64,000 bases of DNA, from the NCBI RefSeq assembly GCF_000253255.1, contig NC_015580.1, forward strand, positions 217,001 through 281,000, read 5' to 3'. This DNA is from Novosphingobium sp. PP1Y (lineage in GTDB: Bacteria > Pseudomonadota > Alphaproteobacteria > Sphingomonadales > Sphingomonadaceae). A program made the position numbers and the translations under genes. Below, piece after piece: positions 28,948-37,915 of this stretch. The notes under the pieces were generated by a model. It had not been told where the DNA came from, made no database searches, and saw only the letters and a program-made list of their open reading frames with translations. Every line of letters starts with the position of its first letter. Position 1 is the first letter of the stretch.

Positions 28948-30366
28948 TCAGGCGGTTCCGCCGACGGTGAGACCCTCGATCAGAAGGCTGGGCTGGCCGA
29001 CGCCAGCCGGCACGCTCTGCCCGCCCTTGCCGCACATGCCCACGCCCTCGTCGAGCGCCATGTCGTTGCCGATGCCCTTGACCCGGGTGAGGACGGAGGG
29101 GCCATCGCCGATCAGCGTGGCGCCCTTGATCGGCGCCCCGAGCTTGCCGTTCTCCACCTTGTAGGCTTCGGTGCAGGAGAAAACGAACTTGCCCGAGACG
29201 ATGTCGACCTGGCCGCCGCCGAAGTTCTTGGCGTAGATGCCGTTGCCGATGCGGGCGAGCAGTTCCTCGGGATCGTCCTCGCCGGACTTCATGAAGGTGT
29301 TGGTCATGCGCGGCAGCGGGGCATGGGCGTAGTTTTCGCGGCGTCCATTGCCGGTCGGCTCGACGCCCATCAGGCGCGCATTGAGGCGGTCCTGCATGTA
29401 GCCCTTGAGCACGCCGTCCTCGATCAGGACCGTTTCGCGCGTGGGCGTGCCTTCATCGTCGATGGTGAGCGAGCCGCGGCGGCCCATGATCGAACCGTCG
29501 TCGACGATAGTGACGCCAGGTGCGCCCACGCGTTCGCCGATGCGTCCGGTGAAGGCCGAAGTGCCCTTGCGGTTGAAGTCGCCCTCGAGGCCATGGCCGA
29601 TGGCTTCGTGCAGTAGCACGCCGGGCCAGCCGGGGCCGAGCAGCACGGTCATCTCCCCTGCGGGAGCATCGACGCTTTCGAGGTTGATCAGCGCGCGTTC
29701 AAGCGCAGTGTCGATGGCGTGGTTCCAGTTCTCGGGCTTGAACAGGTCGTCGTAGAGCCAGCGCCCGCCCATGCCGAACGAGCCGGTCTCGCGCCGTCCG
29801 TTGCTTTCGGCGACGATCGAGACGTTGAGGCGGACCAACGGGCGCACGTCGGTGGCGACGAAGCCGTCGGCCCGCACGATCTCGACCACCGACCAGGAGC
29901 CCGAGAGACTGGCGCTGACTTGCGCGACGCGCGGGTCGCGGGCGCGGGCGGCGGCGTCGATGGTCTCGAGCAGTTTCACCTTCTCGCCGAAACCGACGAG
30001 GTCGAGCGGCGAGGCATCGGTATAGAGGTGCCGGTTGCTCTTCTGCGGCGGTGCGGCGCGTTTGCCGGTTGCCGGGTCGAGCAGCTGCAGCGTCTCACCC
30101 GCGCGGCGGATCGCGGCGGCGGAAATCTCGTTGGCGTGGGCAAAGCCGGTCATCTCGCCGGAAACGCCGCGCAGGCCGAAACCTGCATCGCGCGAATAGT
30201 CGGCGGTCTTGAGGCGCCCGTCGTCGAAGCCGAAGGCCTCGGTCGCCATGAACTGCATGTAGAGTTCGCCGTCGTCGCACGCCTGCAGCGTTTCGGCGGC
30301 AAGCGCCTGTGCGTCCTCGGGCGTGAGCTGGCGGTAAAGTAGCGAGCGCGGGTCGGTAACGGTCAT
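28948..30366 (-). CDS. tldD: TldD metalloprotease
   Basis: TldD forms a heterodimer with TldE/PmbA that degrades unfolded peptides and matures some modified peptides in the cytoplasm. The 472-residue protein contains the zinc motif HEAIGHGLEGD with His253, Glu254 and His258, followed by GTSAFTGRIGERV, all diagnostic for TldD. No pmbA gene is in the window, so the partner must be elsewhere. The start ATG at 30366 fits the family. Confidence 0.95.
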   Translation of the reverse strand: MTVTDPRSLLYRQLTPEDAQALAAETLQACDDGELYMQFMATEAFGFDDGRLKTADYSRDAGFGLRGVSGEMTGFAHANEISAAAIRRAGETLQLLDPATGKRAAPPQKSNRHLYTDASPLDLVGFGEKVKLLETIDAAARARDPRVAQVSASLSGSWSVVEIVRADGFVATDVRPLVRLNVSIVAESNGRRETGSFGMGGRWLYDDLFKPENWNHAIDTALERALINLESVDAPAGEMTVLLGPGWPGVLLHEAIGHGLEGDFNRKGTSAFTGRIGERVGAPGVTIVDDGSIMGRRGSLTIDDEGTPTRETVLIEDGVLKGYMQDRLNARLMGVEPTGNGRRENYAHAPLPRMTNTFMKSGEDDPEELLARIGNGIYAKNFGGGQVDIVSGKFVFSCTEAYKVENGKLGAPIKGATLIGDGPSVLTRVKGIGNDMALDEGVGMCGKGGQSVPAGVGQPSLLIEGLTVGGTA

Positions 30367-30475
30367 AGGACCGGATATAGGCCCACCGGCGCGAATTGAA
30401 ATGGCAATGGCCGCAATCGGGCCAGTGCCGAAGATCTTGCGGGGCGTCCCGGCCGAGGACCGGGACGTAAGCCAA

Positions 30476-30688
30476 TCAGGCCGCCTGCTGGTCTGCGGGG
30501 CCGCCCTTCAGCACGAAGCGGCGGTCGCAGTAACCGCAATCAACATAGCCCTTTTCGTCGATTTCCATCCACACGCGGGGATGGCCCAGCGCGGCGGGCT
30601 TGTAGGCGCCGTTGGCGCGGATGTCGGAAGCCCCGTCGCAGGAGACGCGAGGGGAATCGGTGTAGACGGTTTCGGGCGCGTTGCTCAT
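30476..30688 (-). CDS. Zinc-finger (CHCC) domain protein
   Basis: The 70-residue protein matches the zf-CHCC family, related to the zinc-binding end of mitochondrial complex I subunit NDUFS6. It reads RVSCDGA...LGHPRVWMEID...VDCGYCDRRFVLKGG, supplying the Cys-His-Cys-Cys ligands. MSNAPETVYT at 30688 was taken as start; MAQL four codons earlier is possible. It is divergent from an ABC ATPase gene. Its role may be in complex I assembly, by analogy only. Confidence 0.88.
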   Translation of the reverse strand: MSNAPETVYTDSPRVSCDGASDIRANGAYKPAALGHPRVWMEIDEKGYVDCGYCDRRFVLKGGPADQQAA

Positions 30689-30851
30689 GAGCTGCGCCAT
30701 TAGCAGCGAGTGCTGGCCATTTCCAGCGCGGAACGGCGCAGATTCGCAACCTCATGTGGGAAGATCCCGCGCCGCCGCGGGACGCGCGCCTGCACGCTGC
30801 CTTGCCAGCCGGGGCTTTACCCGGAGGGCAACTTCCCCCAAATGCGCAGGA

Positions 30852-31796
30852 ATGACCAGCACTGCAGCCCCCGCCATCTCCATTCGCGACCTCAAGAAGC
30901 GTTACGCTCCTGCTGGCGGCGACGAAGGCAAGCTTGCCCTGAAAGGCGTCTCTTTCGACGTTCCGGAAGGCGGGATCTTCGGCCTGCTCGGCCCGAACGG
31001 CGCGGGCAAGTCGACGCTCATCAACATCATGGCGGGGCTGGTTCGCAAGACTTCCGGCTCGATCGATATCTGGGGCTTCGACATCGATCGCGACCAGCGC
31101 AACGCCAAGCGGTCGATCGGCATCGTGCCCCAGGAAATCGTCTTCGACCCCTTCTTCACGCCTTACGAGGTGCTGGAGATCCAGGCGGGCCTCTACGGCA
31201 TCGCCAAGCACTTGCGCCGCAGCGAGGAACTGCTGCGCGCCGTCCACCTTGCCGACAAGCGCGATGCCTACTCGCGCACGCTGTCCGGCGGCATGAAGCG
31301 GCGCCTGCTGATCGCCAAGGCGCTTGTCCACCAGCCGCCGGTGCTGGTGCTCGATGAGCCGACCGCGGGCGTCGACGTGGAACTGCGCCGCCAGCTCTGG
31401 GAACTCGTCACCGAGATGAACCGCGAAGGTGTGACGATCGTACTTACCACGCACTACCTCGAGGAAGCCGAGGAGTTGTGCGATCGCATCGCCATCATCA
31501 ACCACGGCGAACTGATCGCCAACAAGCCTACCCGCGAACTGGTCGGCATGGCGCGCGAGAAGATCCTGGTCCTCACGCTCGATCGCGACCTGACCGAGAT
31601 GCCCAGTCACCCCGGCTTCGTGAAGTGCGAAACCAGCGGTGAGCGCATGCTTGAGATCACCTACGACAAGGACCGCGCCAATGCCGGCGAGATCCTCTCG
31701 GCGGTGCAGGCGCAGGGCTTCTCGATTGTCGACGTGACGACCCGCGAAGCCGATCTCGAGGACGTCTTCGTCAGCCTGACCAGCCAGGCGGCCTGA
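30852..31796 (+). CDS. ABC transporter ATP-binding protein, no adjacent permease
   Basis: The 314-residue ATPase has Walker A GLLGPNGAGKST (45-55), signature TLSGGMKRR, Walker B PVLVLDEPTAG and the H-loop in TTHYLEEAEE. It belongs to the ABC-2/YadG-like drug or polysaccharide exporter group, with a C-terminal extension of about 75 residues. The ATG at 30852 was chosen because homology starts here; the longer frame upstream overlaps the zinc-finger gene antisense. The ABC-2 permease usually next to such a gene is missing, and nadB follows. Confidence 0.88.
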   Translation: MTSTAAPAISIRDLKKRYAPAGGDEGKLALKGVSFDVPEGGIFGLLGPNGAGKSTLINIMAGLVRKTSGSIDIWGFDIDRDQRNAKRSIGIVPQEIVFDPFFTPYEVLEIQAGLYGIAKHLRRSEELLRAVHLADKRDAYSRTLSGGMKRRLLIAKALVHQPPVLVLDEPTAGVDVELRRQLWELVTEMNREGVTIVLTTHYLEEAEELCDRIAIINHGELIANKPTRELVGMAREKILVLTLDRDLTEMPSHPGFVKCETSGERMLEITYDKDRANAGEILSAVQAQGFSIVDVTTREADLEDVFVSLTSQAA

Positions 31797-31895
31797 CCTG
31801 CACTTGTAAGAGGGCAGGGAGCGGAAAAGCCAAAAAGACTCTCTGTCTACCGGCAGGTTATTGCGATTGGGCGCGTCTCTCGCCAATGAGGCGGG

Positions 31896-33494
31896 ATGGA
31901 ACCGTCAGATCGCAGTAGCGTGCAATACGATGTCGTCATCATTGGTTCGGGGGCAGCGGGCCTTACCGCAGCTCTGGCACTGGCCTCGAAGCTCAAGGTT
32001 CTGGTCCTCGCCAAGGGCCAGTTGACCGGTGGCTCCACTGCTTGGGCGCAGGGCGGCATTGCAGCCGTACTGGATGCCGGTGACACCTTTGAAGAGCATA
32101 TCCGTGACACGATGGTCGCCGGTGCGGGCCTGAACCGGCTCGAGACGGTCGAATACGTCGTCGAGCGCGCGCCCAGCGCAATCGGACGGCTGGTCGAGCT
32201 GGGCGTGCCGTTCAACATGGAAGGCGATGCGCTGCACCTGACGCGCGAAGGCGGCCATTCCCACCGCCGCATCGTCCACGTCAACGATGCCACCGGCTGG
32301 GCCGTGCAGCAGGCGCTGCTCAAGGCTGCCGAGGACAGCCCCAACATCACCCTGCTGCCGGGCCGTTCGTGCATCGACCTCATCACCGGACGGCACGAGA
32401 TGCGCTATTCCGGCTCGGGGCGCATCTGGGGCGTCTATGCGCTCAACGAACAGACCGGGCACGTCGAGGCCTATACGGCGCGCGCCACGGTGCTCGCCAC
32501 CGGCGGGGCGGGGCGCGTCTATCGCTTCAGCACCGCCCCGCGCGGCGCCACCGGGGACGGGATCGCCATGGCCTGGCGCGCCGGTGCGCGCGTCTCCAAC
32601 ATGGAGATGATGCAGTTTCATCCGACCTGCCTCTACAATCTGGAGGTCAAGAACTTCCTGATCACCGAGGCGGTGCGCGGCGAGGGCGGGCACCTCAAGC
32701 ACCCGGTTACCGGCCACCGCTTCATGCCCGATTATGACGAGCGGGCCGAACTGGCGCCGCGCGACGTGGTCGCGCGCGCGATCGACGACCAGATCAAGCG
32801 CTACGGCCTGGACTACGTCCACCTCGATATCAGCCACCGTCCGCCCGAATTCGTGAAGGAGCACTTCCCGAACATTTACGAGAAGCTGATCTCGCTGGGC
32901 ATCGACATGACGAAGGAGCCGATCCCGGTGGTGCCGGCGCAGCACTACACTTGCGGCGGCGTGCTGGTGGACCTCGACGGGCGGACCGACCTGCCCGGGC
33001 TCTATGCCGCGGGCGAGTGCACCGAAAGCGGGTTGCACGGCGCGAACCGCCTCGCGTCCAATTCGCTGCTGGAATGCTTCGTCTTCGGCGAGGCCGCGGC
33101 CGCGCACATTCTCGATCACTGGGACGCCTTCGATGCTCCGCCGCCGATCCGCGACTGGGACGAAAGCCGCGTCACCGATTCGGACGAGGAAGTCGTCATC
33201 AAGCAGAACTGGACCGAGATCCGCCGGTTCATGTGGAACTACGTCGGCATCGTGCGCACCACCAAGCGGTTGGAACGCGCGATGCACCGCATCCAGATGC
33301 TCAACGGCGAAGTGGAGGAATACTACCGCCACTTCCGCGTCTCGACCGATCTCGTCGAACTGCGCAACCTGCTGCAGTCGGCGGAACTGATCGTGCAGTC
33401 GGCCCTGCGCCGTCATGAAAGCCGCGGCCTGCACTTCACGCTCGATTATCCCCGGACGCTTCCCGAGGCGCAGGACACCGTAATGGTGCCCTAG
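31896..33494 (+). CDS. nadB: L-aspartate oxidase
   Basis: NadB oxidises L-aspartate to iminoaspartate, the first step of de novo NAD synthesis. The 532-residue flavoprotein has the FAD fold DVVIIGSGAAGLTAALA (about 12-28), GGSTAWAQGGIAAV, the active-site region FHPTCLYN and HLDISHRP, the C-terminal CGGV, and GECTESGLHGANRLASNSLLE typical of NadB/succinate dehydrogenase flavoproteins. nadA and nadC are not beside it in this window. It is convergent with a small stress-type membrane protein gene. Confidence 0.96.
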   Translation: MEPSDRSSVQYDVVIIGSGAAGLTAALALASKLKVLVLAKGQLTGGSTAWAQGGIAAVLDAGDTFEEHIRDTMVAGAGLNRLETVEYVVERAPSAIGRLVELGVPFNMEGDALHLTREGGHSHRRIVHVNDATGWAVQQALLKAAEDSPNITLLPGRSCIDLITGRHEMRYSGSGRIWGVYALNEQTGHVEAYTARATVLATGGAGRVYRFSTAPRGATGDGIAMAWRAGARVSNMEMMQFHPTCLYNLEVKNFLITEAVRGEGGHLKHPVTGHRFMPDYDERAELAPRDVVARAIDDQIKRYGLDYVHLDISHRPPEFVKEHFPNIYEKLISLGIDMTKEPIPVVPAQHYTCGGVLVDLDGRTDLPGLYAAGECTESGLHGANRLASNSLLECFVFGEAAAAHILDHWDAFDAPPPIRDWDESRVTDSDEEVVIKQNWTEIRRFMWNYVGIVRTTKRLERAMHRIQMLNGEVEEYYRHFRVSTDLVELRNLLQSAELIVQSALRRHESRGLHFTLDYPRTLPEAQDTVMVP

Positions 33495-33544
33495 GCGCGC
33501 GGGGCCGGGTTCGGGTTCTCCATCGCGCAATCCCCACCGCCTTC

Positions 33545-33558
33545 CCCGCCAGGGCGGG
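33545..33558. repeat. Short GC hairpin in a convergent gap
   Basis: CCCGCC and GGCGGG flank two bases and are surrounded by further CCCC/GGGG pairing (to about 33,565). It lies between nadB and the convergent membrane-protein gene, like the hairpins at 2,268 and 39,672. Confidence 0.45.
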
Positions 33559-33586
33559 CAGCGGGGCGCGCTTCAGCCTTCGGAAA

Positions 33587-33832
33587 TCAGGCGCCGATTC
33601 CGAGCAGCCGACCGAGGAAGATCAGCACGATGGCACCGATGATCGAGGCGAGGCAGCCGGCGCGGCTGAAGTCGCGCTGACCACGGCTGGAGACCAGCCC
33701 GGCGACGAGAGAACCGCCGATGCCCAGCAGGATCGTCGCGATCCAGCCCATGTCGACCGCGCCCGGGTAGAAGAAACGCGCCAGCACGCCGATGATGAGG
33801 CCGCTGATGATTGCGCCGATGATGTTGAGCAT
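33587..33832 (-). CDS. GlsB/YeaQ/YmgE family stress-response membrane protein
   Basis: The 81-residue protein has three hydrophobic segments and the Gly-rich pattern IIGAIISGLIIGVLARFFYPG...GWIATILLGIGGSLVAGL of the transglycosylase-associated (Tag) family. The ATG at 33832 follows a GGAGG ribosome binding site; a longer upstream frame lacks support. Members are often induced by general stress in the inner membrane, but their activity is not settled. Confidence 0.88.
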   Translation of the reverse strand: MLNIIGAIISGLIIGVLARFFYPGAVDMGWIATILLGIGGSLVAGLVSSRGQRDFSRAGCLASIIGAIVLIFLGRLLGIGA

Positions 33833-34185
33833 GATTTCGTTTCCCTCCTGCCAGTCCGTTCTCGAATCAGGCTGCCTTATAACCGTTGAAAGACAAGACG
33901 GTTGCATCCCGCCATGGCCTGCTTGCGAAAGCCCCGGCAGGCAACTGGGGCTCGCGATCAGGGCACCGGAGGTCTCGTTTCGTCGTATTCCTGATTCGGT
34001 TCGTCGTCAGATTACTGGGGAAAAATTTTTCGGCGCAGGCGTGACATTCGGACTTGCCAGAGACGCGGGTGAAGGACTTCCCACGCGTCGCGAGAGCGGC
34101 GGGGCTGTCCAGCCGTCCGATGCGAAGCCCGTCGGATCAGGGGCCCCCCTCTTGCAGTGAAATCCAGAACAGGCACTATGGGTTG

Positions 34186-34326
34186 TGTCGCAGCGGCGGC
34201 CGGGGCTCAATACCTAGAGGGATCGCAAGTGGGCGGATCAGGGCCCACCAGGGGGCGAGTCCCGGTGTGAAGGCCGACCGGAAGCCTCTAGGGCCAAGGC
34301 GGAACGGGTAATTCCGTTCTCTTTTT
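34186..34326 (+). ncRNA. Candidate structured RNA (small RNA or leader) upstream of nrdA
   Basis: CCTAGAGG (34213-34220) pairs perfectly with CCTCTAGG (34285-34292), enclosing GTGGGC/GCCCAC (34229-34234 with 34243-34248) and CCGGT/ACCGG (34262-34266 with 34277-34281): a three-way junction. A terminator hairpin GAACGG/CCGTTC (34302-34319) and TCTTTTT follow. Upstream, TTGCAG (34152) and CACTAT (34174) are spaced like a sigma-70 promoter. It does not match cobalamin, SRP, 6S, RNase P or tmRNA consensus sequences that I know. The transcript start is an estimate. It could be a free small RNA or a leader regulating nrdA by attenuation. Confidence 0.4.
34302..34326 (+). terminator. Intrinsic terminator before nrdA
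   Basis: GAACGG (34302-34307) and CCGTTC (34314-34319) flank GTAATT and are followed by TCTTTTT. It lies 74-128 bp before the possible nrdA starts and ends the candidate structured RNA. Confidence 0.65.
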
Positions 34327-34399
34327 GTACCATATCTGGTAGGTGGGAATCCAGATCCTCGCCGACTCGTGACGGTACCGCCCGGCCGATGCGGAAAAG

Positions 34400-36478
34400 A
34401 TGACGCTGCTTTCGGGCAGTTCGATGACAAGTGCGATGACACGGGGGCGAAAAGTGGATTTCAGGAACGAAAGCGACGCGGTCGTGGAAAGTGCTGACGT
34501 GGAACATGTCGGGGCGGTGGCTTCGGATACGGACTGTGCCGTAGGGGCGCAGGACGCGAGCAAACAGAACAAGGAGACGGGCAAGGGCCCGGCAGTCGCC
34601 ATGGATAAATCCGACATCGCAACCGCAGATCTGGTCGACGCGGCGAAGGCACCGCGCAAGAGCGATTCGAAGACCATCCATGACCGCCGCTTCAAGGTCG
34701 TCACGGATGACAGCCGCGATGCGCTCCTGACCGATTTCGGCAAGGAGACGCTGGACGACCGCTACCTGCTGCCCGGCGAGAAGTACCAGGACATCTTCGC
34801 GCGCGTCGCGGATGCCTATGCCGACGATCAGGAGCATGCGCAGCGGCTCTACGACTACATCTCGAAGCTGTGGTTCATGCCCGCTACCCCGGTCCTGTCG
34901 AACGGCGGCACCGGGCGCGGCCTGCCGATCTCGTGCTACCTGAACTCGGTGGACGACAGCCTCGAGGGCATCGTCGCGACCTGGAACGAGAACGTCTGGC
35001 TCGCCTCGCGCGGCGGCGGCATCGGCACCTACTGGGGCTCGGTGCGCGGCATCGGCGAACCGGTGGGCCTCAACGGCAAGACCAGCGGCATCATTCCCTT
35101 CGTGCGCGTGATGGACTCGCTGACCCTCGCGATCTCGCAAGGTTCGCTGCGCCGCGGCTCGGCAGCCTGCTACATCGACGTCTCGCACCCCGAGATCGAG
35201 GAGTTCCTCGAGATCCGCAAGCCCTCGGGCGATTTCAACCGCAAGGCGCTCAACCTGCACCACGGCGTGCTGCTCACCGACGAGTTCATGGAAGCCGTGC
35301 GCGATGGCCGTGAGTTCGAGCTCAAGAGCCCGCGCGACGGTTCGGTGCGCGGTTCGGTCAATGCCCGCTCGCTGTTCCAGAAGCTGGTCGAAACCCGCCT
35401 GGCCACCGGCGAGCCCTACATCGTCTTCTCCGACACCGTGAACCGCATGATGCCCAAACATCACCGTGATCTCGGCCTCAAGGTCTCGACCTCGAACCTT
35501 TGCTCGGAAATCACCCTGCCCACGGGCCGCGACCACCTCGGCAACGACCGTACGGCGGTGTGCTGCCTGTCCTCGCTCAACCTGGAAACCTGGGACCAGT
35601 GGAAGGGCGAGAAGCGCTTCGTGGAAGACGTGCTGCGCTTCCTCGACAACGTGCTGCAGGACTACATCGACCGCGCGCCGGACGAGATGGCCCGTGCCAA
35701 GTATTCGGCCATGCGCGAACGCTCGGTCGGCATGGGCGTGATGGGCTTCCACTCGTTCCTGCAGCAGAAGGGCATCGCCTTCGAAAGCGCGATGGCCAAG
35801 GCGCTCAACCTGCAGATGTTCCAGTACATCAACCAGAAGGCCAACGAGGCCTCGATGATGCTCGCCAAGGAACGCGGCCCGTGCCCGGACGCGGCCGATC
35901 AGGGCGTGATGGAACGGTTCAGCTGCAAGATGGCGATCGCGCCGACCGCGTCGATCTCGATCATCTGCGGCGGCACCTCGGCCTGCATCGAGCCGATCCC
36001 GGCCAACATCTACACCCACAAGACGCTTTCGGGCTCCTTCGTGGTGAAGAACCCCTACCTGCAGAAGCTGCTGGCCTCGAAGTCGAAGGACTCCACCAAC
36101 GTGTGGAACTCGATCCTCGAGCATGGCGGCTCGGTCCAGCAGCTCGACTTCCTCTCGCCCGAGGAAAAGGCGATCTACAAGACCAGCTTCGAGATCGACC
36201 AGCGCTGGCTGCTCGAATTCGCGGCCGACCGCACGCCCTATATCGACCAGGCCCAGTCGCTGAACCTGTTCATCCCGGCCGACGTCGACAAGTGGGACCT
36301 GATGATGCTGCACTTCCAGGCCTGGGAGAGGGGCATCAAGTCGCTTTACTACCTGCGCTCCAAGTCGGTGCAGCGCGCCGGTTTCGCCGGCGGTGTGGAA
36401 GCGGACAATACCAAGGTCGCACCCAAGTTCGAGATCGGCGAGACCACCGACTACGACGAGTGTCTTGCCTGCCAATAA
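34400..36478 (+). CDS. nrdA: Class I ribonucleoside-diphosphate reductase, alpha subunit
   Basis: NrdA reduces ribonucleotides to deoxyribonucleotides using a radical passed from NrdB. The frame gives 692 residues and shows PATPVLSNGG, the redox cysteine in LPISCYLNSV, the active-site NLCSEITLP and CCLSSLNL, and the C-terminal thiol pair in CLACQ. The first 100 residues are low complexity and lack a recognisable ATP-cone, so activity control by ATP/dATP is probably absent or different. The start is uncertain: ATG at 34400, 34427 or 34436, or GTG at 34454 (giving MDFRNE) after GGGGGCGAAAA. nrdB is not adjacent; three other genes lie between. Confidence 0.93.
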   Translation: MTLLSGSSMTSAMTRGRKVDFRNESDAVVESADVEHVGAVASDTDCAVGAQDASKQNKETGKGPAVAMDKSDIATADLVDAAKAPRKSDSKTIHDRRFKVVTDDSRDALLTDFGKETLDDRYLLPGEKYQDIFARVADAYADDQEHAQRLYDYISKLWFMPATPVLSNGGTGRGLPISCYLNSVDDSLEGIVATWNENVWLASRGGGIGTYWGSVRGIGEPVGLNGKTSGIIPFVRVMDSLTLAISQGSLRRGSAACYIDVSHPEIEEFLEIRKPSGDFNRKALNLHHGVLLTDEFMEAVRDGREFELKSPRDGSVRGSVNARSLFQKLVETRLATGEPYIVFSDTVNRMMPKHHRDLGLKVSTSNLCSEITLPTGRDHLGNDRTAVCCLSSLNLETWDQWKGEKRFVEDVLRFLDNVLQDYIDRAPDEMARAKYSAMRERSVGMGVMGFHSFLQQKGIAFESAMAKALNLQMFQYINQKANEASMMLAKERGPCPDAADQGVMERFSCKMAIAPTASISIICGGTSACIEPIPANIYTHKTLSGSFVVKNPYLQKLLASKSKDSTNVWNSILEHGGSVQQLDFLSPEEKAIYKTSFEIDQRWLLEFAADRTPYIDQAQSLNLFIPADVDKWDLMMLHFQAWERGIKSLYYLRSKSVQRAGFAGGVEADNTKVAPKFEIGETTDYDECLACQ

Positions 36479-36533
36479 GGGAATTGCCGGGGGGCGGCAT
36501 TTGCTCAGCCCCGACACGGACTCCCAGCGGAAG

Positions 36534-36561
36534 CGGCTCCCGGTTTTCCGGGGGCCGTTTT
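36534..36561 (+). terminator. Rho-independent terminator after nrdA
   Basis: CGGCTCCCGG (36534-36543) pairs with CCGGGGGCCG (36548-36557) with one U-G pair, around a TTTT loop, followed by TTTT. It lies 56 bp after the nrdA stop and suggests that nrdA is transcribed separately from nrdB. Confidence 0.75.
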
Positions 36562-36620
36562 CGTTTGAGCCCGGATGAAGAGAGGCACGCCGTTCGGGCA
36601 GGGCTTCTCGCCGACCGGGA

Positions 36621-37283
36621 TTACTCCACGGTCATTCGGAACGGCAGTTCGATGTCGATCTTCACCCGGTAATTGGGTCCGTTGGTCCCGCTGCGGTCGG
36701 CCACCATCACGATCACCGCGCTGCACTTCACCATTGCGTGCGAAAGGTGCCAGCGCTTGAGCCATTCGCGAAACTGCGTGGTCAGGGTGCGCGGGCAGGA
36801 GCCGATCACGATATCGTCGATGGTGACGACGACATCGCCCCGGCTGTTCGCATGGTCCTCGTCAAGGTCGAGGGTCGCGATGCATTCGTGCTTGCGGCGC
36901 GGGCCATCGCCATTGCCTGCAATCGTCTTGAGCTCGGGCTGATAGTGCGAGGTGCGCACGATTTCGTGGCGGAATTCACCCTTGCCGTGAAGGAAAAGGA
37001 AGCGCGTTTCGCCGCCGGGCACGGGTAGCAGGTCGGCATTGATCGGCACCGCGCCAGGGCGCGTGGCCCTGTCAAGGATGACCGGCAAGATCAACCACTT
37101 CAAAAACTGTACGAATTTCTTCCAGATACCCACTTTTGCACGCGACGCCCGATTTTCATGGGATTTTGACAGGTTCTTTAGTGCGGTTTGACTGTAGCCG
37201 ATAGCCCGGTTGGAGGGGCACGAGCGGAGTTTTCCCCGCCGGCTTTCGTAGCTTGAATGTCGCAATACCGCAGAAATCCGCAC
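36621..37283 (-). CDS. Uncharacterised protein between nrdA and nrdB
   Basis: The frame gives 220 residues. The first 50 are basic and poorly supported; a GTG at 37133 (VGIWKKFVQFLKWLILPVI) may be the true start, giving about 170 residues that begin with a hydrophobic helix. The remainder has alternating strand-like segments (TRFLFLHGKGEFRHEIVRTS, DVVVTIDDIVIGSCP, CSAVIVMVADRSG) and ends in IDIELPFRMTVE. I do not recognise the family with confidence. It is convergent with nrdA and its terminator. Confidence 0.55.
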   Translation of the reverse strand: MRISAVLRHSSYESRRGKLRSCPSNRAIGYSQTALKNLSKSHENRASRAKVGIWKKFVQFLKWLILPVILDRATRPGAVPINADLLPVPGGETRFLFLHGKGEFRHEIVRTSHYQPELKTIAGNGDGPRRKHECIATLDLDEDHANSRGDVVVTIDDIVIGSCPRTLTTQFREWLKRWHLSHAMVKCSAVIVMVADRSGTNGPNYRVKIDIELPFRMTVE

Positions 37284-37519
37284 CGTTCGCGGCGCTGCCG
37301 GAGCGAATTCTCCGCCCGCATCAGCCGGTTACGATCGGGCCCGGCAAGTATTCGTCTGCGTAAAAGGCGAAGGATAGCAGCTTTGCCGGAATGTGCCCTC
37401 GAAGTGTGCAGCTTTTACCATTTGCGACAATTTGCGGCTTGAGGTCGACGGGCCGAATGCGGATGGGATCGCACAAGACAGTTCCTCTACCGGCATCAGT
37501 TTCAGGACCAGATACGACA

Positions 37520-37912
37520 ATGCGCAAGTGGCACCGATGGCTTTCCGTTTTCTTTGGCGTCTTCATGCTCTGGATCGCCGTGACAGGGGTCCTGAGCCAG
37601 GTTGCCGTGCTCTGGCCGAGCGGCGCGCCCGATGCTGCCGCACAGGCCGCGGCCGCGCCGCCGCCCGGCTTCGAATGCCCCGAAGGCTGGCGGTGCATGC
37701 CGCCACGCGGCGATGCAGGCGGCATCCGTTCGCTGACCGGGCTGTTCCATCACCTGCACTCGGGTGAAAGCTTCGGCCCGATCGGCACGCTGATTTCGGT
37801 GCTCTCCGGCCTGACCCTGATCTTCTTCTCGATTTCGGGCCTGTGGCTCTACGTGCAGATGTGGCAGAACCGGAAGAGCCGCTCGCTCAATCCGCGCTGG
37901 TTCTGGAAGTAA
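37520..37912 (+). CDS. PepSY-associated membrane protein
   Basis: The 130-residue product has two membrane segments (WLSVFFGVFMLWIAVTGVL near the start and GTLISVLSGLTLIFFSISGLWLYV near the end) around a short periplasmic loop with two Cys (ECPEGWRCMP). The RKWHRW start and the HLHSGE motif resemble PepSY-TM-type proteins linked to iron or redox transport. ATG at 37520 was chosen because the membrane segment starts there. It converges on a DUF2171-like gene with only 3 bp between the stops. Confidence 0.75.
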   Translation: MRKWHRWLSVFFGVFMLWIAVTGVLSQVAVLWPSGAPDAAAQAAAAPPPGFECPEGWRCMPPRGDAGGIRSLTGLFHHLHSGESFGPIGTLISVLSGLTLIFFSISGLWLYVQMWQNRKSRSLNPRWFWK

Positions 37913-37915
37913 GGT

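Larger units (their letters stand above)
33833..34399. other. 567-bp non-coding region upstream of nrdA
   Basis: No convincing reading frame is present on either strand. The right half holds a possible structured RNA with its own promoter-like sequence and an intrinsic terminator (34,186-34,326, listed separately). Beyond that, ACCATATCTGGT at 34,329-34,340 is a small palindrome in the 60 bp before the nrdA start region and could be a regulator site, though it is not a clean NrdR box. Confidence 0.55.

Noticed and set aside
34021..34326. Cobalamin riboswitch, 6S, SRP or RNase P RNA as identity of the structure before nrdA
   Set aside because: The B12 box (CCGCCACTG), SRP GGAA/AGCA loop, RNase P core and 6S bubble are not present, although GGTGTGAAGGCC looks superficially like part of a B12 element.
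34176..34442. Minus-strand frame ending GIEPRPPLRHNP over the nrdA leader
   Set aside because: Composition typical of an antisense frame over structured RNA; no start signal and no homology recognised.
34238..36517. 759-codon minus-strand frame opposite nrdA
   Set aside because: Antisense shadow of nrdA with low-complexity composition.
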